From assembly GCA_963524205.1 (NCBI GenBank), contig CAURED010000001.1, positions 186,001 through 250,000 on the forward strand: a stretch of 64,000 nt of DNA, given 5' to 3'. This document shows positions 27,532 through 38,300 of the stretch, piece by piece (position 1 is the stretch's first letter; each line of letters begins with the position of its first letter). The DNA comes from Aminipila sp963524205. GTDB lineage: Bacteria > Bacillota > Clostridia > Peptostreptococcales > Anaerovoracaceae. The position numbers and the translations under genes were made by a program. The notes under the pieces are model-generated. The model was not told the origin of the DNA, made no database searches, and saw only the letters and a program-made list of their open reading frames with translations.

Positions 27532-27564
27532 AAACAATCCTTCCTATTTATTTTTGTAATTTTT

Positions 27565-29022
27565 TCATTTTAATTTATTAACAATCATGGAGAGTTCTTT
27601 TATTGTTGGAATAATTAATTCTTCATCAACATATGCAAATGAAAGTCTTAAAGACTTTGTCTTGCTTACGTGATAAATATTGCCAGTGTTTAACAACAGC
27701 CCCTTATTAAGGGCCTCATTAAACAGTTTTTCCACTGGAACCTCATCTATAAAATCAAGCCAAATATAATACCCTCCAGTAGGATTATTCCATTTTGCGA
27801 TATCTTTAAAATACTGATTTAATGCCTCAAGCATCAGGTTCTTTCTTCTAACTAAAACCGTTCTGAATTGAAGTAGGAATTCATCGTATGAACCATTGAT
27901 CAATACTTCATTCAAAACCATTTGGGACAATGAACTTGCACCATAATCTAACTGCATTTTCACATCCCCAAGCCTTTCAATTATTGATTCTGGTCCTACA
28001 GCCCAGCCTACTCTAAGGCCTGGCGCAAAGGATTTAGAAACTGTACCAAGATATAGTACGGATCCAGTTACATCCATTGCCTTGATAGGCTCAGGTGGCT
28101 TTGCGCCATGATATAATTGGCAGTATGCATCGTCTTCAATTATTGGAATTGCATTCCTGTTACAGAATCTATAAACTTCTTTTCTTCGTTGTTCTGACAT
28201 CACAATACCAGTAGGATTGTGATGGGTCGGAATAGTGTACAGTAAAGAAGAAGTACCACATTTCATATTTTCAGTCATATTCCAATACTGTAAGCCTTCA
28301 TTATCCATGGTTATTCCTTCAAGTTTCATTCCAGCAGATTGGAAAACCTGCAATGAATTAATATATGACGGAATTTCACAATATATTTTGGAATTAGGCT
28401 TCAGCATGCTAATAGATATTAATTGTAAAGCCTGAAGTGAGCCAGATGTAATTAATATATTTGAAGGACTTGCATCTATCCCGAAAGATTTTAATCTATG
28501 CGATAAGGTTTCTCTTAATTCATCTAAACCCAAAGGGCCCAAATAATTCAAATTATTCATTTTAGGCGCAAGAGAATTGATAGCTTTAGTTACAGATTCC
28601 TTGGGAAATAATTTTGGTGACATTTCACCTGTTCCCAGCCTGGTTATTCCTTCTACAAATTCCAGCTTATTAATTAATTGAATGGTTGGAAGGTTTTCCT
28701 TAAAGTATCCTGATTTCACGTAACTTCCCCAGTTAGCTTCGCACGATGAAATCATTAATGACCAGGTGTTACTTACAATAACAGTTCCCTTTCCAACTTT
28801 ACCCTCAATTATTCCATAGGCCTTCAAAATATCTAAGGCAATCGATATTGTACTTCTATTCACCTTGAATTTTTCCGCAAGAACTCTCTGAGGAGGCAAA
28901 CTATATCCAATAGCCCAATCTCCATTTGAAATCTTTCTAGATATATAATCTACAATTTGCTGGGACAATGGTTCTTTGAACTTTTTATCCGGAATCCAAT
29001 CCACTGTAACTATTTTATTCAT
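27565..29022 (-). CDS. MocR/PdxR-type regulator (GntR helix-turn-helix fused to aminotransferase fold)
   Basis: A 485-residue regulator. The GntR winged helix lies at about residues 10-85 (LPPQRVLAEKFKVNRSTISIAL). A fold-type I aminotransferase domain follows, with the PLP-lysine in GTVSKSFAPGLRVGW and IPTHHNPTG before it. MocR proteins use PLP or an external aldimine as the signal. Being in an operon with an aminotransferase, ornithine cyclodeaminase and PhzF, it probably controls them; direct repeats in the operon promoter support this. AGGAG lies before the ATG. Confidence 0.93.
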   Translation of the reverse strand: MNKIVTVDWIPDKKFKEPLSQQIVDYISRKISNGDWAIGYSLPPQRVLAEKFKVNRSTISIALDILKAYGIIEGKVGKGTVIVSNTWSLMISSCEANWGSYVKSGYFKENLPTIQLINKLEFVEGITRLGTGEMSPKLFPKESVTKAINSLAPKMNNLNYLGPLGLDELRETLSHRLKSFGIDASPSNILITSGSLQALQLISISMLKPNSKIYCEIPSYINSLQVFQSAGMKLEGITMDNEGLQYWNMTENMKCGTSSLLYTIPTHHNPTGIVMSEQRRKEVYRFCNRNAIPIIEDDAYCQLYHGAKPPEPIKAMDVTGSVLYLGTVSKSFAPGLRVGWAVGPESIIERLGDVKMQLDYGASSLSQMVLNEVLINGSYDEFLLQFRTVLVRRKNLMLEALNQYFKDIAKWNNPTGGYYIWLDFIDEVPVEKLFNEALNKGLLLNTGNIYHVSKTKSLRLSFAYVDEELIIPTIKELSMIVNKLK

Positions 29023-29030
29023 CTCTACTC

Positions 29031-29924
29031 CTAAATATTGATTTCACCAGTAGCAAGAGTAATGGCAAATCCACCAACTTTTACCTTTTCTTTCCCCTCT
29101 TCTAATACGATCTGTGCGGCTATTTTGGAAGGTCGTCCCATTTTTTCTCCTTGGATGATATCATTGATATTATCAAGTTTAACAATATCGTAATCGTATA
29201 AATAATAAGTTAATGCACCATTTGACGTTCCTGTTGCTGCCTCTTCCTCTATATCATACAAAGGCGCGAAATTTCTTGCATGAATTTTTCCATCCTTTGA
29301 ATTTAATGTGAAAGCATGTACACCGACTACTTCATACCTCTTTGAAAGTTCAGTAAGAGCCTTAAAATCAGGGGCAATCTTCTCTAACTCCGCCTCATTT
29401 CTAACAGGCATCATAATATCAATTAATCCAGTTGATACTTTTTTAGGAAGTAATTCGAGACCTGGATATTCATTACACTTTCCTTGATCTTTTGAATCCA
29501 ATCCCATAATACTGTATAGTTCTTTTATTGGCTCTCCAGATGGAATAGTTTCAAAGATCTCAGGATCTCCCATATCCATAAGGATGGAACGGTCATTTAC
29601 TACAATTGCCAGTTCACCAGCTAAAGTCTCATTTACATATGTTTTATCAGGTTTAATGATACCTTCACTAAGTAATGTAAAAAATGCACCAATTGTTGCA
29701 TGGCCGCATAAATCAACTTCTGCCGCAGGCGTAAAATATCTTATATTAAATTTCTCATTTTCTAGCTTCTTGATAAATGCAGTCTCGGAATATCTAAGTT
29801 CTGCTGCAGTTTTAACCATAACTTCATCCGAAGGAAAATCAGCCTTATCTGGAAGAATAACAACTCCAGCTGGATTCCCTCCAAATAGTCTATCTGTAAA
29901 AGCATCAACAATACTAAATTTCAT
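29031..29924 (-). CDS. PhzF-family isomerase/epimerase-like protein
   Basis: A 297-residue protein with the two-lobed diaminopimelate-epimerase fold of PhzF. Motifs are FGGNPAGVVIL, the catalytic-Glu region ELRYSETAF, DLCGHATIGAFF and EEAATGTSNGALTYYL. PhzF in phenazine synthesis is an isomerase; most homologues have no known substrate. The ATG at this position has AAAGG nine bases before it; an ATG three codons earlier is too close. Its place between ornithine cyclodeaminase and MocR genes suggests it isomerises an amino-acid-derived cyclic intermediate (inference). Confidence 0.92.
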   Translation of the reverse strand: MKFSIVDAFTDRLFGGNPAGVVILPDKADFPSDEVMVKTAAELRYSETAFIKKLENEKFNIRYFTPAAEVDLCGHATIGAFFTLLSEGIIKPDKTYVNETLAGELAIVVNDRSILMDMGDPEIFETIPSGEPIKELYSIMGLDSKDQGKCNEYPGLELLPKKVSTGLIDIMMPVRNEAELEKIAPDFKALTELSKRYEVVGVHAFTLNSKDGKIHARNFAPLYDIEEEAATGTSNGALTYYLYDYDIVKLDNINDIIQGEKMGRPSKIAAQIVLEEGKEKVKVGGFAITLATGEINI

Positions 29925-29941
29925 TTTGCTCATCCTTTCTA

Positions 29942-30928
29942 TTAAATGAATTCAAAATATTCTCCTAAGCCTTTTTTCTTTGCTATTTCATATACCTTCA
30001 CTGCCGTAACATTATCCTGAATTCCCATCCCGGTAGTATCAAATATGGTGATTTCATCATCGTTTTCCCTTAATGGCTTTTCTCCTGCTAAAAGCTGACC
30101 TATTTCTGCATAAATATCAGTGTCTTTGATTATCCCAGAGACAATTGCATTTCTAGTTTCACCCCTACTAACGCATTGTGCAATACTGTCGTTTACAATT
30201 TTGGCTCCTTTAAAGATTTCAGGATCCCATTCATTTTTGCCAGCCATATCCGCACCTACGGCTATAATATGCATGCCTGGTTTTACCAAAGATTTATCTA
30301 CGAAATACTTCTTTGATGGTGTTGTAGATATTGCAATATCTGCATCTTTCATAGCCTTTTGTGGGGTATCACATATGATTACTTTTGCTTTAGTATTTTC
30401 TTCTACGTCCTCCTTATATTTTGAAAGTTCGTCCTTACGCTCACTATATACCCTTATTTCTTTGATATTCATTACCTGACATAAGGCATAAATCTGCATT
30501 CTTGCCTGGCCGCCGCCACCAAAAACTGCAACGATCTTAGAGTCTTTTCTCGCTAGTAATTTTGATGAAATAGCTCCTGCAGCCCCTGTTCTAATTCCAG
30601 TAATTAAACTACCATCCATAACACAAAGAGGAGCACCATTTTTACCATCAAATAATAATATTGTGCCTATCATAGTAGGAAGCTGGTTATTTTTCCCGTT
30701 GTCATAAAATCCTGAAGCTATCTTTACCGAAATGGTCTCATTCAATTTGTTATAGCAGGATTTAATATCCGTTTCCCCATTATTTTCAGGCATTTCCATA
30801 GATACGATATCAGGTTGCTGTACCTTTCCTGAATTATATGAAATATAACCCTGTTCCACAGCACTGATAACCTCTTTCATTGATAACGCTTCTTTTACAT
30901 CTTTTATACTGAGTAATAAAGTTTTCAT
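29942..30928 (-). CDS. Ornithine cyclodeaminase/mu-crystallin family protein
   Basis: A 328-residue NAD(P)-dependent protein. Substrate-side residues occur around DIKSCYN and GTILLFDGKNGAPLCVMDG. The arginine-containing loop is ITGIRTGAAGAISSKLL, the Rossmann motif is VAVFGGGGQARMQI, and DSIAQCVSRGE and DTTGMGIQDNVTA complete the family pattern. Members include ornithine cyclodeaminase, ketimine reductase and opine-forming enzymes, so the reaction is not fixed by sequence. AAGGAGG precedes the start. It sits 62 bases after the aminotransferase gene in the same operon. Confidence 0.93.
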   Translation of the reverse strand: MKTLLLSIKDVKEALSMKEVISAVEQGYISYNSGKVQQPDIVSMEMPENNGETDIKSCYNKLNETISVKIASGFYDNGKNNQLPTMIGTILLFDGKNGAPLCVMDGSLITGIRTGAAGAISSKLLARKDSKIVAVFGGGGQARMQIYALCQVMNIKEIRVYSERKDELSKYKEDVEENTKAKVIICDTPQKAMKDADIAISTTPSKKYFVDKSLVKPGMHIIAVGADMAGKNEWDPEIFKGAKIVNDSIAQCVSRGETRNAIVSGIIKDTDIYAEIGQLLAGEKPLRENDDEITIFDTTGMGIQDNVTAVKVYEIAKKKGLGEYFEFI

Positions 30929-30945
30929 ACTTACCTCCTTATGCC

Positions 30946-30975
30946 CAAATAAGCTTGACTATGCAAGCTTATTTG
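30946..30975 (-). other. Intercistronic 12-bp stem-loop
   Basis: CAAATAAGCTTG and its perfect complement around a six-base loop lie between the aminotransferase and ornithine cyclodeaminase genes. No T-run follows on the minus strand, so it is more likely an RNA processing or stability element than a terminator. Confidence 0.5.
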
Positions 30976-30990
30976 ACGCTGAATTAATTA

Positions 30991-32115
30991 CTAAACAAAT
31001 TTTTCTTCGATTAAGAATTCTTCAAATTTAGCTAAACTTTCTGGAACACCCTTACGTCCGTATCCCATTCTGAAATATTGATCATCCATGCCATAAATAT
31101 CGGAAGGTAACAACAATACTCCTTTCTTGTCAACAGCTAGCTGACAGAAATCTTTAACAGGCATATCAATCAGAAGCTTATGGTATGCAACCGGGCCAGC
31201 CGTTATTTCTTTTTTCTCAAATAGCTTTGGATATCGATCAAAAAATTCATCAACTAACTTTAAATTGTCTCTAATGATGTTAGTGCTTCTTTCTAATAGT
31301 TCGTCGCTATGCTTAAGTGCAACTTTAGATAAGAATTCAGATGGAGCTGAATCACAAATACTCGTATAGTGTTTAAATTTAACAACCTTTTCTAAAGTTT
31401 CATGATCTTTTGTTACTAGCCATCCTACTCTAAGCCCAGCAAGGCCATATGCCTTAGACATTACACCTAGTGATACACATTTTTCATAATGATCAGCCAT
31501 CCAATCTCTCTTTTCACCATCCATTTCAAGCCCTTTATATACTTCGTCTGAGAATAGATAGATATCGTGTTTCCTACAAATTTCACATAACTGCTTTATT
31601 TCAGCGTTTGTAAAAGTATATCCTGTTGGATTATTGGGAGAATTAACGGCAATTACTTTAGTATTTGGTTTTATCAATGCTTCAAGAGCATCAAAATCCA
31701 TAACCCATTTTTTGCCATTATCCTTTATATACCACATGGAAAATTCACAGTTTGGAACTGAATTTGCTACTTCATATGCGGACTGGTAGTTTGGATACAT
31801 GGCAATCATATGATCCCCTTCATTAAGCATTACATTCATATATCCAAAAATAGCCTCTTGCGCTCCATGGAAAACTAGCACATCTTCCGCAGTCATATCC
31901 TTATATAATGTAGCAATTAATTGTCTTAACTCTGGATCCCCCCAGGTTTCAGTATATCCTAGCCATTGATTTAAATATGCTTCCTCGGCACCAGGTTCCA
32001 TAGAAAGTAATTCCTTAGTTGCCATGGATTCACAATCTGATTGAGTTAGTAAGTAAGGTGCAGTAAATTCATAAAGCCCAAAATAACATTCAAGTTTAAA
32101 ATCATTAATTTTCAT
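30991..32115 (-). CDS. PLP-dependent aminotransferase, class I/II (fold type I)
   Basis: A 374-residue aminotransferase: YPNYQSAYEVANSVP, the PLP-binding VNSPNNPTG, the Asp-Tyr segment LFSDEVYKGLE, the PLP-lysine in GVMSKAYGLAGLRVGW, and the C-terminal Arg region RMGYGRKG. The N-terminal start (ECYFGLYEFTAPYLL) resembles an uncharacterised subgroup that includes capreomycidine-synthase-like enzymes acting on arginine derivatives. It is the first gene of the operon, with CGGAGG before its ATG. I infer a role in arginine/ornithine-type amino-acid conversion with the downstream cyclodeaminase. Confidence 0.9.
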   Translation of the reverse strand: MKINDFKLECYFGLYEFTAPYLLTQSDCESMATKELLSMEPGAEEAYLNQWLGYTETWGDPELRQLIATLYKDMTAEDVLVFHGAQEAIFGYMNVMLNEGDHMIAMYPNYQSAYEVANSVPNCEFSMWYIKDNGKKWVMDFDALEALIKPNTKVIAVNSPNNPTGYTFTNAEIKQLCEICRKHDIYLFSDEVYKGLEMDGEKRDWMADHYEKCVSLGVMSKAYGLAGLRVGWLVTKDHETLEKVVKFKHYTSICDSAPSEFLSKVALKHSDELLERSTNIIRDNLKLVDEFFDRYPKLFEKKEITAGPVAYHKLLIDMPVKDFCQLAVDKKGVLLLPSDIYGMDDQYFRMGYGRKGVPESLAKFEEFLIEEKFV

Positions 32116-32226
32116 TTTCCATTCCTCCGTTTTAAAATATTCTTTCTTTAAATTGAGTAAATTATTACTATTTGTGGAGCGTCCTCCTTTACTATTTGTC
32201 TAGATAATAGCATGCTTTTTCCATAG

Positions 32227-32257
32227 AAAATACAACCAAATAAAAAAATAAAACCAA
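32227..32257 (-). promoter_or_regulatory. Direct repeats in the aminotransferase operon promoter (probable MocR site)
   Basis: On the minus strand TTGGTTTTATTTT and TTGGTTGTATTTT are repeated with an 18-base period and one mismatch. They overlap the likely -35 region of the operon. MocR regulators typically bind direct repeats near their own promoter. The core promoter itself is weak by eye. Confidence 0.4.
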
Positions 32258-32313
32258 CCAATTTGTTTTGTTTGTGGATATTACTGTCTGCAGTTTTCCC
32301 CCTTGCTGACTGC

Positions 32314-32370
32314 AAAAGACCTCCTTTTGCCGGAAATCTCTATATCTAATTCCTGCAGAGGAGGTCTTTT
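32314..32370 (-). terminator. Hairpin after the giant surface-protein gene
   Basis: A stem of AAAAGACCTCC with GGAGGTCTTTT and a long loop. The T-run on the minus strand is short (TTTT), so termination strength is moderate. Confidence 0.55.
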
Positions 32371-32373
32371 TAA

Positions 32374-35300
32374 CTATTTAACTTCTATTAAGTTTTTTAT
32401 CATCTGAGCTATTTCTGCTCTTGTTGCATTACCTTTTGGATCAAGGAAATTATTTCCTTTTCCTTTCATGATTTTTTTATCTAACGTCCATGTTACAGCT
32501 TCTTTAGCCCATGACGATACCTCTTCAGAATCGGTCATTTTTCCTATTGCTGCTTTGTTTACTTCCGTATTTAATTTCTTGAATTTAGCATAGTTATAAA
32601 GCATTACTGCAACTTGCTCACGGGTAACATTTCCTGTAGGCATAAACATATTGTCGTTCATGCCTTTTACAATTTCTTTTTCTGACGTCCAGATAACAGA
32701 TGACCCATACCATGCATCTTTCTTAACATCTGTAAATGAGCTTTCTTCCTTTACGTTCTGCTTTCCTTCTGCATTGTAAATAATAGTTGCCAGCATAGCT
32801 CTTGTAGTGTTATCATCCGGCTTAAATGAAGTGGCACTTACCCCGTTCATCAGGTTATTTTTTACTACATAATCTACTGCTTCAGTATACCATGCTCCTG
32901 ATTTCACATCTGTAAATTTCAACGGTTCTTCATATCCTACTGCATAGTAGGAGAAATGGCTTGTTGTAAATTCAACATTCTCACTGATGTATTTTGCACC
33001 AGAAACTTTTATCATTGTCCCTTCATTGCTGATATAATAAACAACAATACCTTCTGGCTTTTCATTTGCCTGAAGCTTATATGGTATAGAAATAGTAATT
33101 TTTCCTGCAAATTCAGAAACTTTTTCGTTTCCTGACTGCATTGAAAAATCAAATACAGGTCTGCTTCCAATCTTTTCTTCTATTCTGTCTTTACTTTCCT
33201 TAGAAATCTTCTCATCCTGCATAATGGATTTCTGTAAATCCGCTTTTTCAGCTGATACCTTTAAATCTCCTTTGATATTTTCTGCAATCCTCTTCAGGGT
33301 TTCTCTGTCCATACTGATATTTGCAAGGGGAGTATTAACCATTACTGCATCCACATTTTTATTTAGTTCTGTCACAGATACTTTTGGTATAGTAGTTTCT
33401 ACTTTCGTGGCTTTGGCATCTGCCTTTACCTCTATAGACACTTTTTTAACCAGATCACTTTTACTTTCTGCTGCCTTTTTCAGCATATCTTTTATAGCAG
33501 AAGATATATCCTTATCTGATATGGTTGTAGCAGCCGTTCCATTTTTATCTGTTTTAGCTTCCGCTTCCACTCTTCCCACAGAAGTACCTTTTTTTTCTTC
33601 TGTAATCTTTACGGATTTGCTTCCACCCATAGCTTCTATAGCACCCGGGTCCTTTGTCCAATCATTTGTATAGTACCATACTAGTTTATCTCCATTGGCA
33701 AGGGTGTAATCTTTCAGTCCTACATTCGGCACTTTTTCGTTTACCTTATATAGCCATCCGGAATCAGGCCCATTCGTAAATTCAGCTAAAATTTTACCAT
33801 CTTTATTGGTGATGGATGAAACATAGTTTCTGTTTGCTCCTACATAAGTAAATCCTGCATCATTTAAAACCTTCACAAAAGCATGATATACCTTTGCATC
33901 CTTTTTCAGAGTAACTGAAGTTGTTGGTATCCAGGTGCCCCTATCGGCTTTCATAGCAAAGGAAACCGTTATCTCCTTACCTTCTTCTGGTTTTATTTCA
34001 GGCTCCTCTGGTTCTCCTGCAATGGTTCCATTGGCATAGGCTGCAGTTTTTGCTGTTTTACTGAAATCATAAACATTGTATGCTTTACCTGTATCCATTA
34101 CATTAAATACTGAAATTAATCCAAGCAACCCCTGAGATGTAGCCAAATCATTGTAATCTTTACCCTGCGTATGACTAAAACCTTTGTTGTCCTTTGTTTT
34201 GTATAAAAGCAGTCCGTTAAGCAGACTTTTTTCATTTTTTAAAAATCGACTGTCACTTACCGGATTAATTCCCATTTGTGCCAATGTTATAATCACCATA
34301 GCATCTGAATTGGAATTTCCGTAGCTTCCGTTGTCACCCTGTTTAGCAGATAGTTTTTCAACTGCTGCATCGAGAGCTTTCTTTACATCGGCTCTGTCAT
34401 AATATGGTGTCAGCCCCTGCATCATCATTGCTGGGTAATCGATGCCAATAGTCCAGTTTGCATCCAGATTTAACTGCTCTATCAAGAATTTTATATGAGC
34501 ATTTTCCTGCTGTTCTGTAGAATAGTCACCCTGCCTGAAAGCCGCTAATACATAAGGAGCTATTGTTCTATACGCTTTCTTTTGATCATTATTCATGCTA
34601 TCAATATTAATAGCCTTTAGCTTATCCACAGCGCTGGATTTTGTATGGTTTACTGTCCAAAGCTCTGTTGGATCATAGCCCATGGCACTTAACCCGTTTA
34701 TAACATTTGCCTGAATGTTGGCATTCTTAACTGCTTCTGAATCGCCTTTTACAGATATAGCAATCATTTTATTTATAAATGCCTGTTTTGCTTCCTTTGA
34801 AAGCATATTTCTTATATCTGGCTGATAGTTTTTATAAGCCTCCATTCCTACTGCATTCCAGAATTTTCCGCTATCTAGTCTTCCCCACCAGGAGGCATCT
34901 TTAGCTGCATAGTCTTCAGTAATAGCGTTCATGAATGCAAGCATTTCGGATTTTAATTTTGCATCCGGATCTGCAAGGACAATCACTGGAAAATCCTTAC
35001 TGACACTGATATTATCCTTGAACAGTGTTAATGTCAGTTTGCCTACAGCATTTTGTGTTCCTGTAGGACGAGAAACTTTCGCTCTCAATTCGTTGACAGC
35101 TATAGCAGAATTACTGCTGGCCCAGATAACACGAATGCCACTATCCTTATATACACTGTCTGTTCCGAAGTCATATAATTGTAAGTCATCTGTCACTGCA
35201 TTTAAGTCTGCTTCTAACCCGCTATTCGTACCATTTGTGTAAGCTGTTATTTTGTTTTTTACAATGGTGTCAAGAGCTGCCTTCAGCATACCCTTAACAG

Positions 35301-38300
35301 CTTCTTTTTCATTTGTTGTAAGTGGATTAACCTGAACTATAATCGGCTCTAGTGTCATATTTTCAGGCATAGGTCCAGGAGGGAATATGCCCCTCTTTGA
35401 ATTTTCTTCCGTGTAATAAGAGAACGTAGGTGTTAGCTTTACAGTTGTTTTTACATCAGGTCTTATGATTTCTGCCTTATATACTTCATTTAGATCTTTC
35501 TGATCTACAATGCTTTCACTTGGAATTCTAATAATTTCTGGATGATCTGATACCCACTCTGCTATAATTTCTGTCTCTTCATATTTTTTATCCACATCCA
35601 GTGCATTTGGAAGTAAAATTTCCGATTTAATATCATCTTTTGTAAGATTATTTCCCTTTATCGTTTCAAAATTTAAACCTTTCGCAACCTCTTCCATATA
35701 GTCTTTTTTATTCTTCATGTGAACCGGAACTTTAACATTAATAGTATGAGTCTGCGTTTGACCTCCAACAGTCAATTTGAATGCAACCTCACCAGTTACT
35801 TCAGTATTGCCATATGTAATTTTACCGTCAGCACCAACAGCACTGTTGGAAGAGCTTTCAAGAGCAACTTTAATCTCCGGGTTGTCAATGAGGGTTACGG
35901 CTTTCATAAGCAGATTGGTATCCAGTTCTTTTGAATTAATCAGATACATCTTGCTGTTTGTATCAAGTCCATCATATTCAACTGGAACAAGCGCTTCTGT
36001 TGTCAGCTTTGCTTTTGCTTCATTCAGGATTTTTGCAGCTTCATCATTTGTCAATGCTGAAACATTTACAGCAAATTCTTTGCTCTCGCTGACACTACCG
36101 CAGGATATAACTGCCCTTAGCTTAACCTCGTGATTCTGTGAATCTCTAATAATTTGTCCCTTATTTGTTATAACGGAAGGAGTATCTGACTCCCATTTAA
36201 TAAGGGTTTTACCACTTAATCCCTGAGAGGCCAACCCTAGCATTTCTGAAGAGGTTGTACCATCCTTATTGAGACCATCTATCTTCAGAACATTCTTATC
36301 CTGTTCCACCAACTCACGCATCTCTGCTTCCGTCATTGCACCAGACACCGTGACTTTACACCATGCAGGTTGCATATCCTTGCCAGCACAAGTGTGGTCA
36401 GACATGATAAAGAAAGTTTCATTTTCTATAAATTTAAGAGTAAAGCTGCCGTCAACATCGCTCTTTACCATAGCCAAAATATTATCACCAGACAGCTTGC
36501 CATCTTTGTTCATTACACCTACTTGTACATCACGAACAGGTGTTTCTTTGGTTAGTCCATGTCCCTTTGCCTTCATTAAATTCAAAGTCAGAGAACCATC
36601 CGTTGTAGTTATATCAGAAACGAAGCTGCCATCCTTGTAAAAATTAGCTACAGGATCTCCATCTTTGTCATCTTTGTAAAGAAAGACATGTACCACATCA
36701 CCGTCTTTTAGTTTCGCTGAATTAGCATAGTCTGCACTATATACACCATTGATGTAATGACCAAAAAAGGTATTTATTCCATCATGTTCAAAAAGCTTGG
36801 TCAAATCTCCATCCATATAGGTTTGAGCTGTAGTGGATGTAAATGCATCGCCATATTTTTGCTTATGAGCCATAACTACCGCATCTAAAACGGTAGGGTT
36901 GGTTGATGGGCCTCCTATACCAAATTTTGCTGCATATCCTGCTTCTACTTTCATTGGAGCTGGCTGCACTTCGAAATTTCCATCATAAGAAAAAGCAAAG
37001 TTGATATCTGCACTGCTACCGTAAGGATCTGGTTCCCCACCTTTACCTTTCACTGTATAAGTAGCATTTACCTCATTTTTATAAAAATGCTCGAAAGCTT
37101 TATAGGTCTTATCTTCAGGAGTAGTATTTTCTGCAGCTCCATATTTTGCCCAATATTTCCCAAGCCCTGAGTGTGTAAGCCATGCAGTTATGGTTATCTG
37201 CTTGTCTTCTGGTACCTTCCCAATCAGCTGAAGCATTTCATTTGAAATCGTGTTTTCCTGACTGGATTTAAAGGTACGGTATCCTCCGCTATACACCATC
37301 ATGGGATCATACCCTGGGTATTCATCGGCAATCAGACGAATTGCAGAAATACTAATATTGTTGCTGAATACTGGCTTGCCATCTTTTAACGTAACATTGC
37401 GGAATGGGGCAAGATTTTCGGTTATATTATCTGCAGTATTCTTCGTACCCTCCAATAGAGCTTTGGCATAATCATCTTCTGCCTTACCCATCAGTTCTGT
37501 TGCATCCGCAATGGCTTTATCAAGCTCCTCCTGCTCCCATGGGGCAACCTGGAAAGTAAGTTTTTTGCTGGCACTGATACTTTTGTCATCCACCTTTGTC
37601 ATGGTTAACGTTACATTGACCGTTGCTGGACTTTGCCCCGGCAGAGGTTGGTATACATTGATTCTCGGATATCCAGAATCAGCATACTTTGAATCAGAAA
37701 TTGTAGCGGTGAAATCATAATTACGCCGTGTACTGCTCTCAGAGTTAGGATCCGTAATCTTTGAATCAAACTCCAGTCCAGATTCAGCATCAAACCAGTC
37801 TCTGGAATGCTTTAGTATCATCACATCTCCACGAACTGGTCCTGTAACCTTCTCACCTGTGGAAGCCAGGGTCATGCATCCTTCCGTGCAATGTTTGTCA
37901 AGCATAGCCTGCATTTTTTCCTGTTCAGATAAAGATTTACCATCACCCTTCACTTTCAGGACGATGGTTTTTGTGCCGATAATTCCCAGCGCTTTTGTAT
38001 TTTCAGCAGAAACTGTAAGAATAACTTCTCGATCTTCGGACTGACGCTTAACTGTTGCCTCTACAGGAATGTTACCTCCTACTTCGCCCTTGGCAATTTG
38101 TACTACACCAGTATCGCTGCTGCTCCACGTAAGATTTGCGAGCAGATTATCTTTTATATCCCGTTTACGTATCGGCAGGCTTAAAGAATCCGTAACAGCC
38201 TGTTGGTCTAAATTACTGTTCTTAATACTATCCCAATCAATTGTATCAAGAACAGCTTTATTTAACCAATCTTTGGCTTTACTTTCATCCCAATCCAGCC

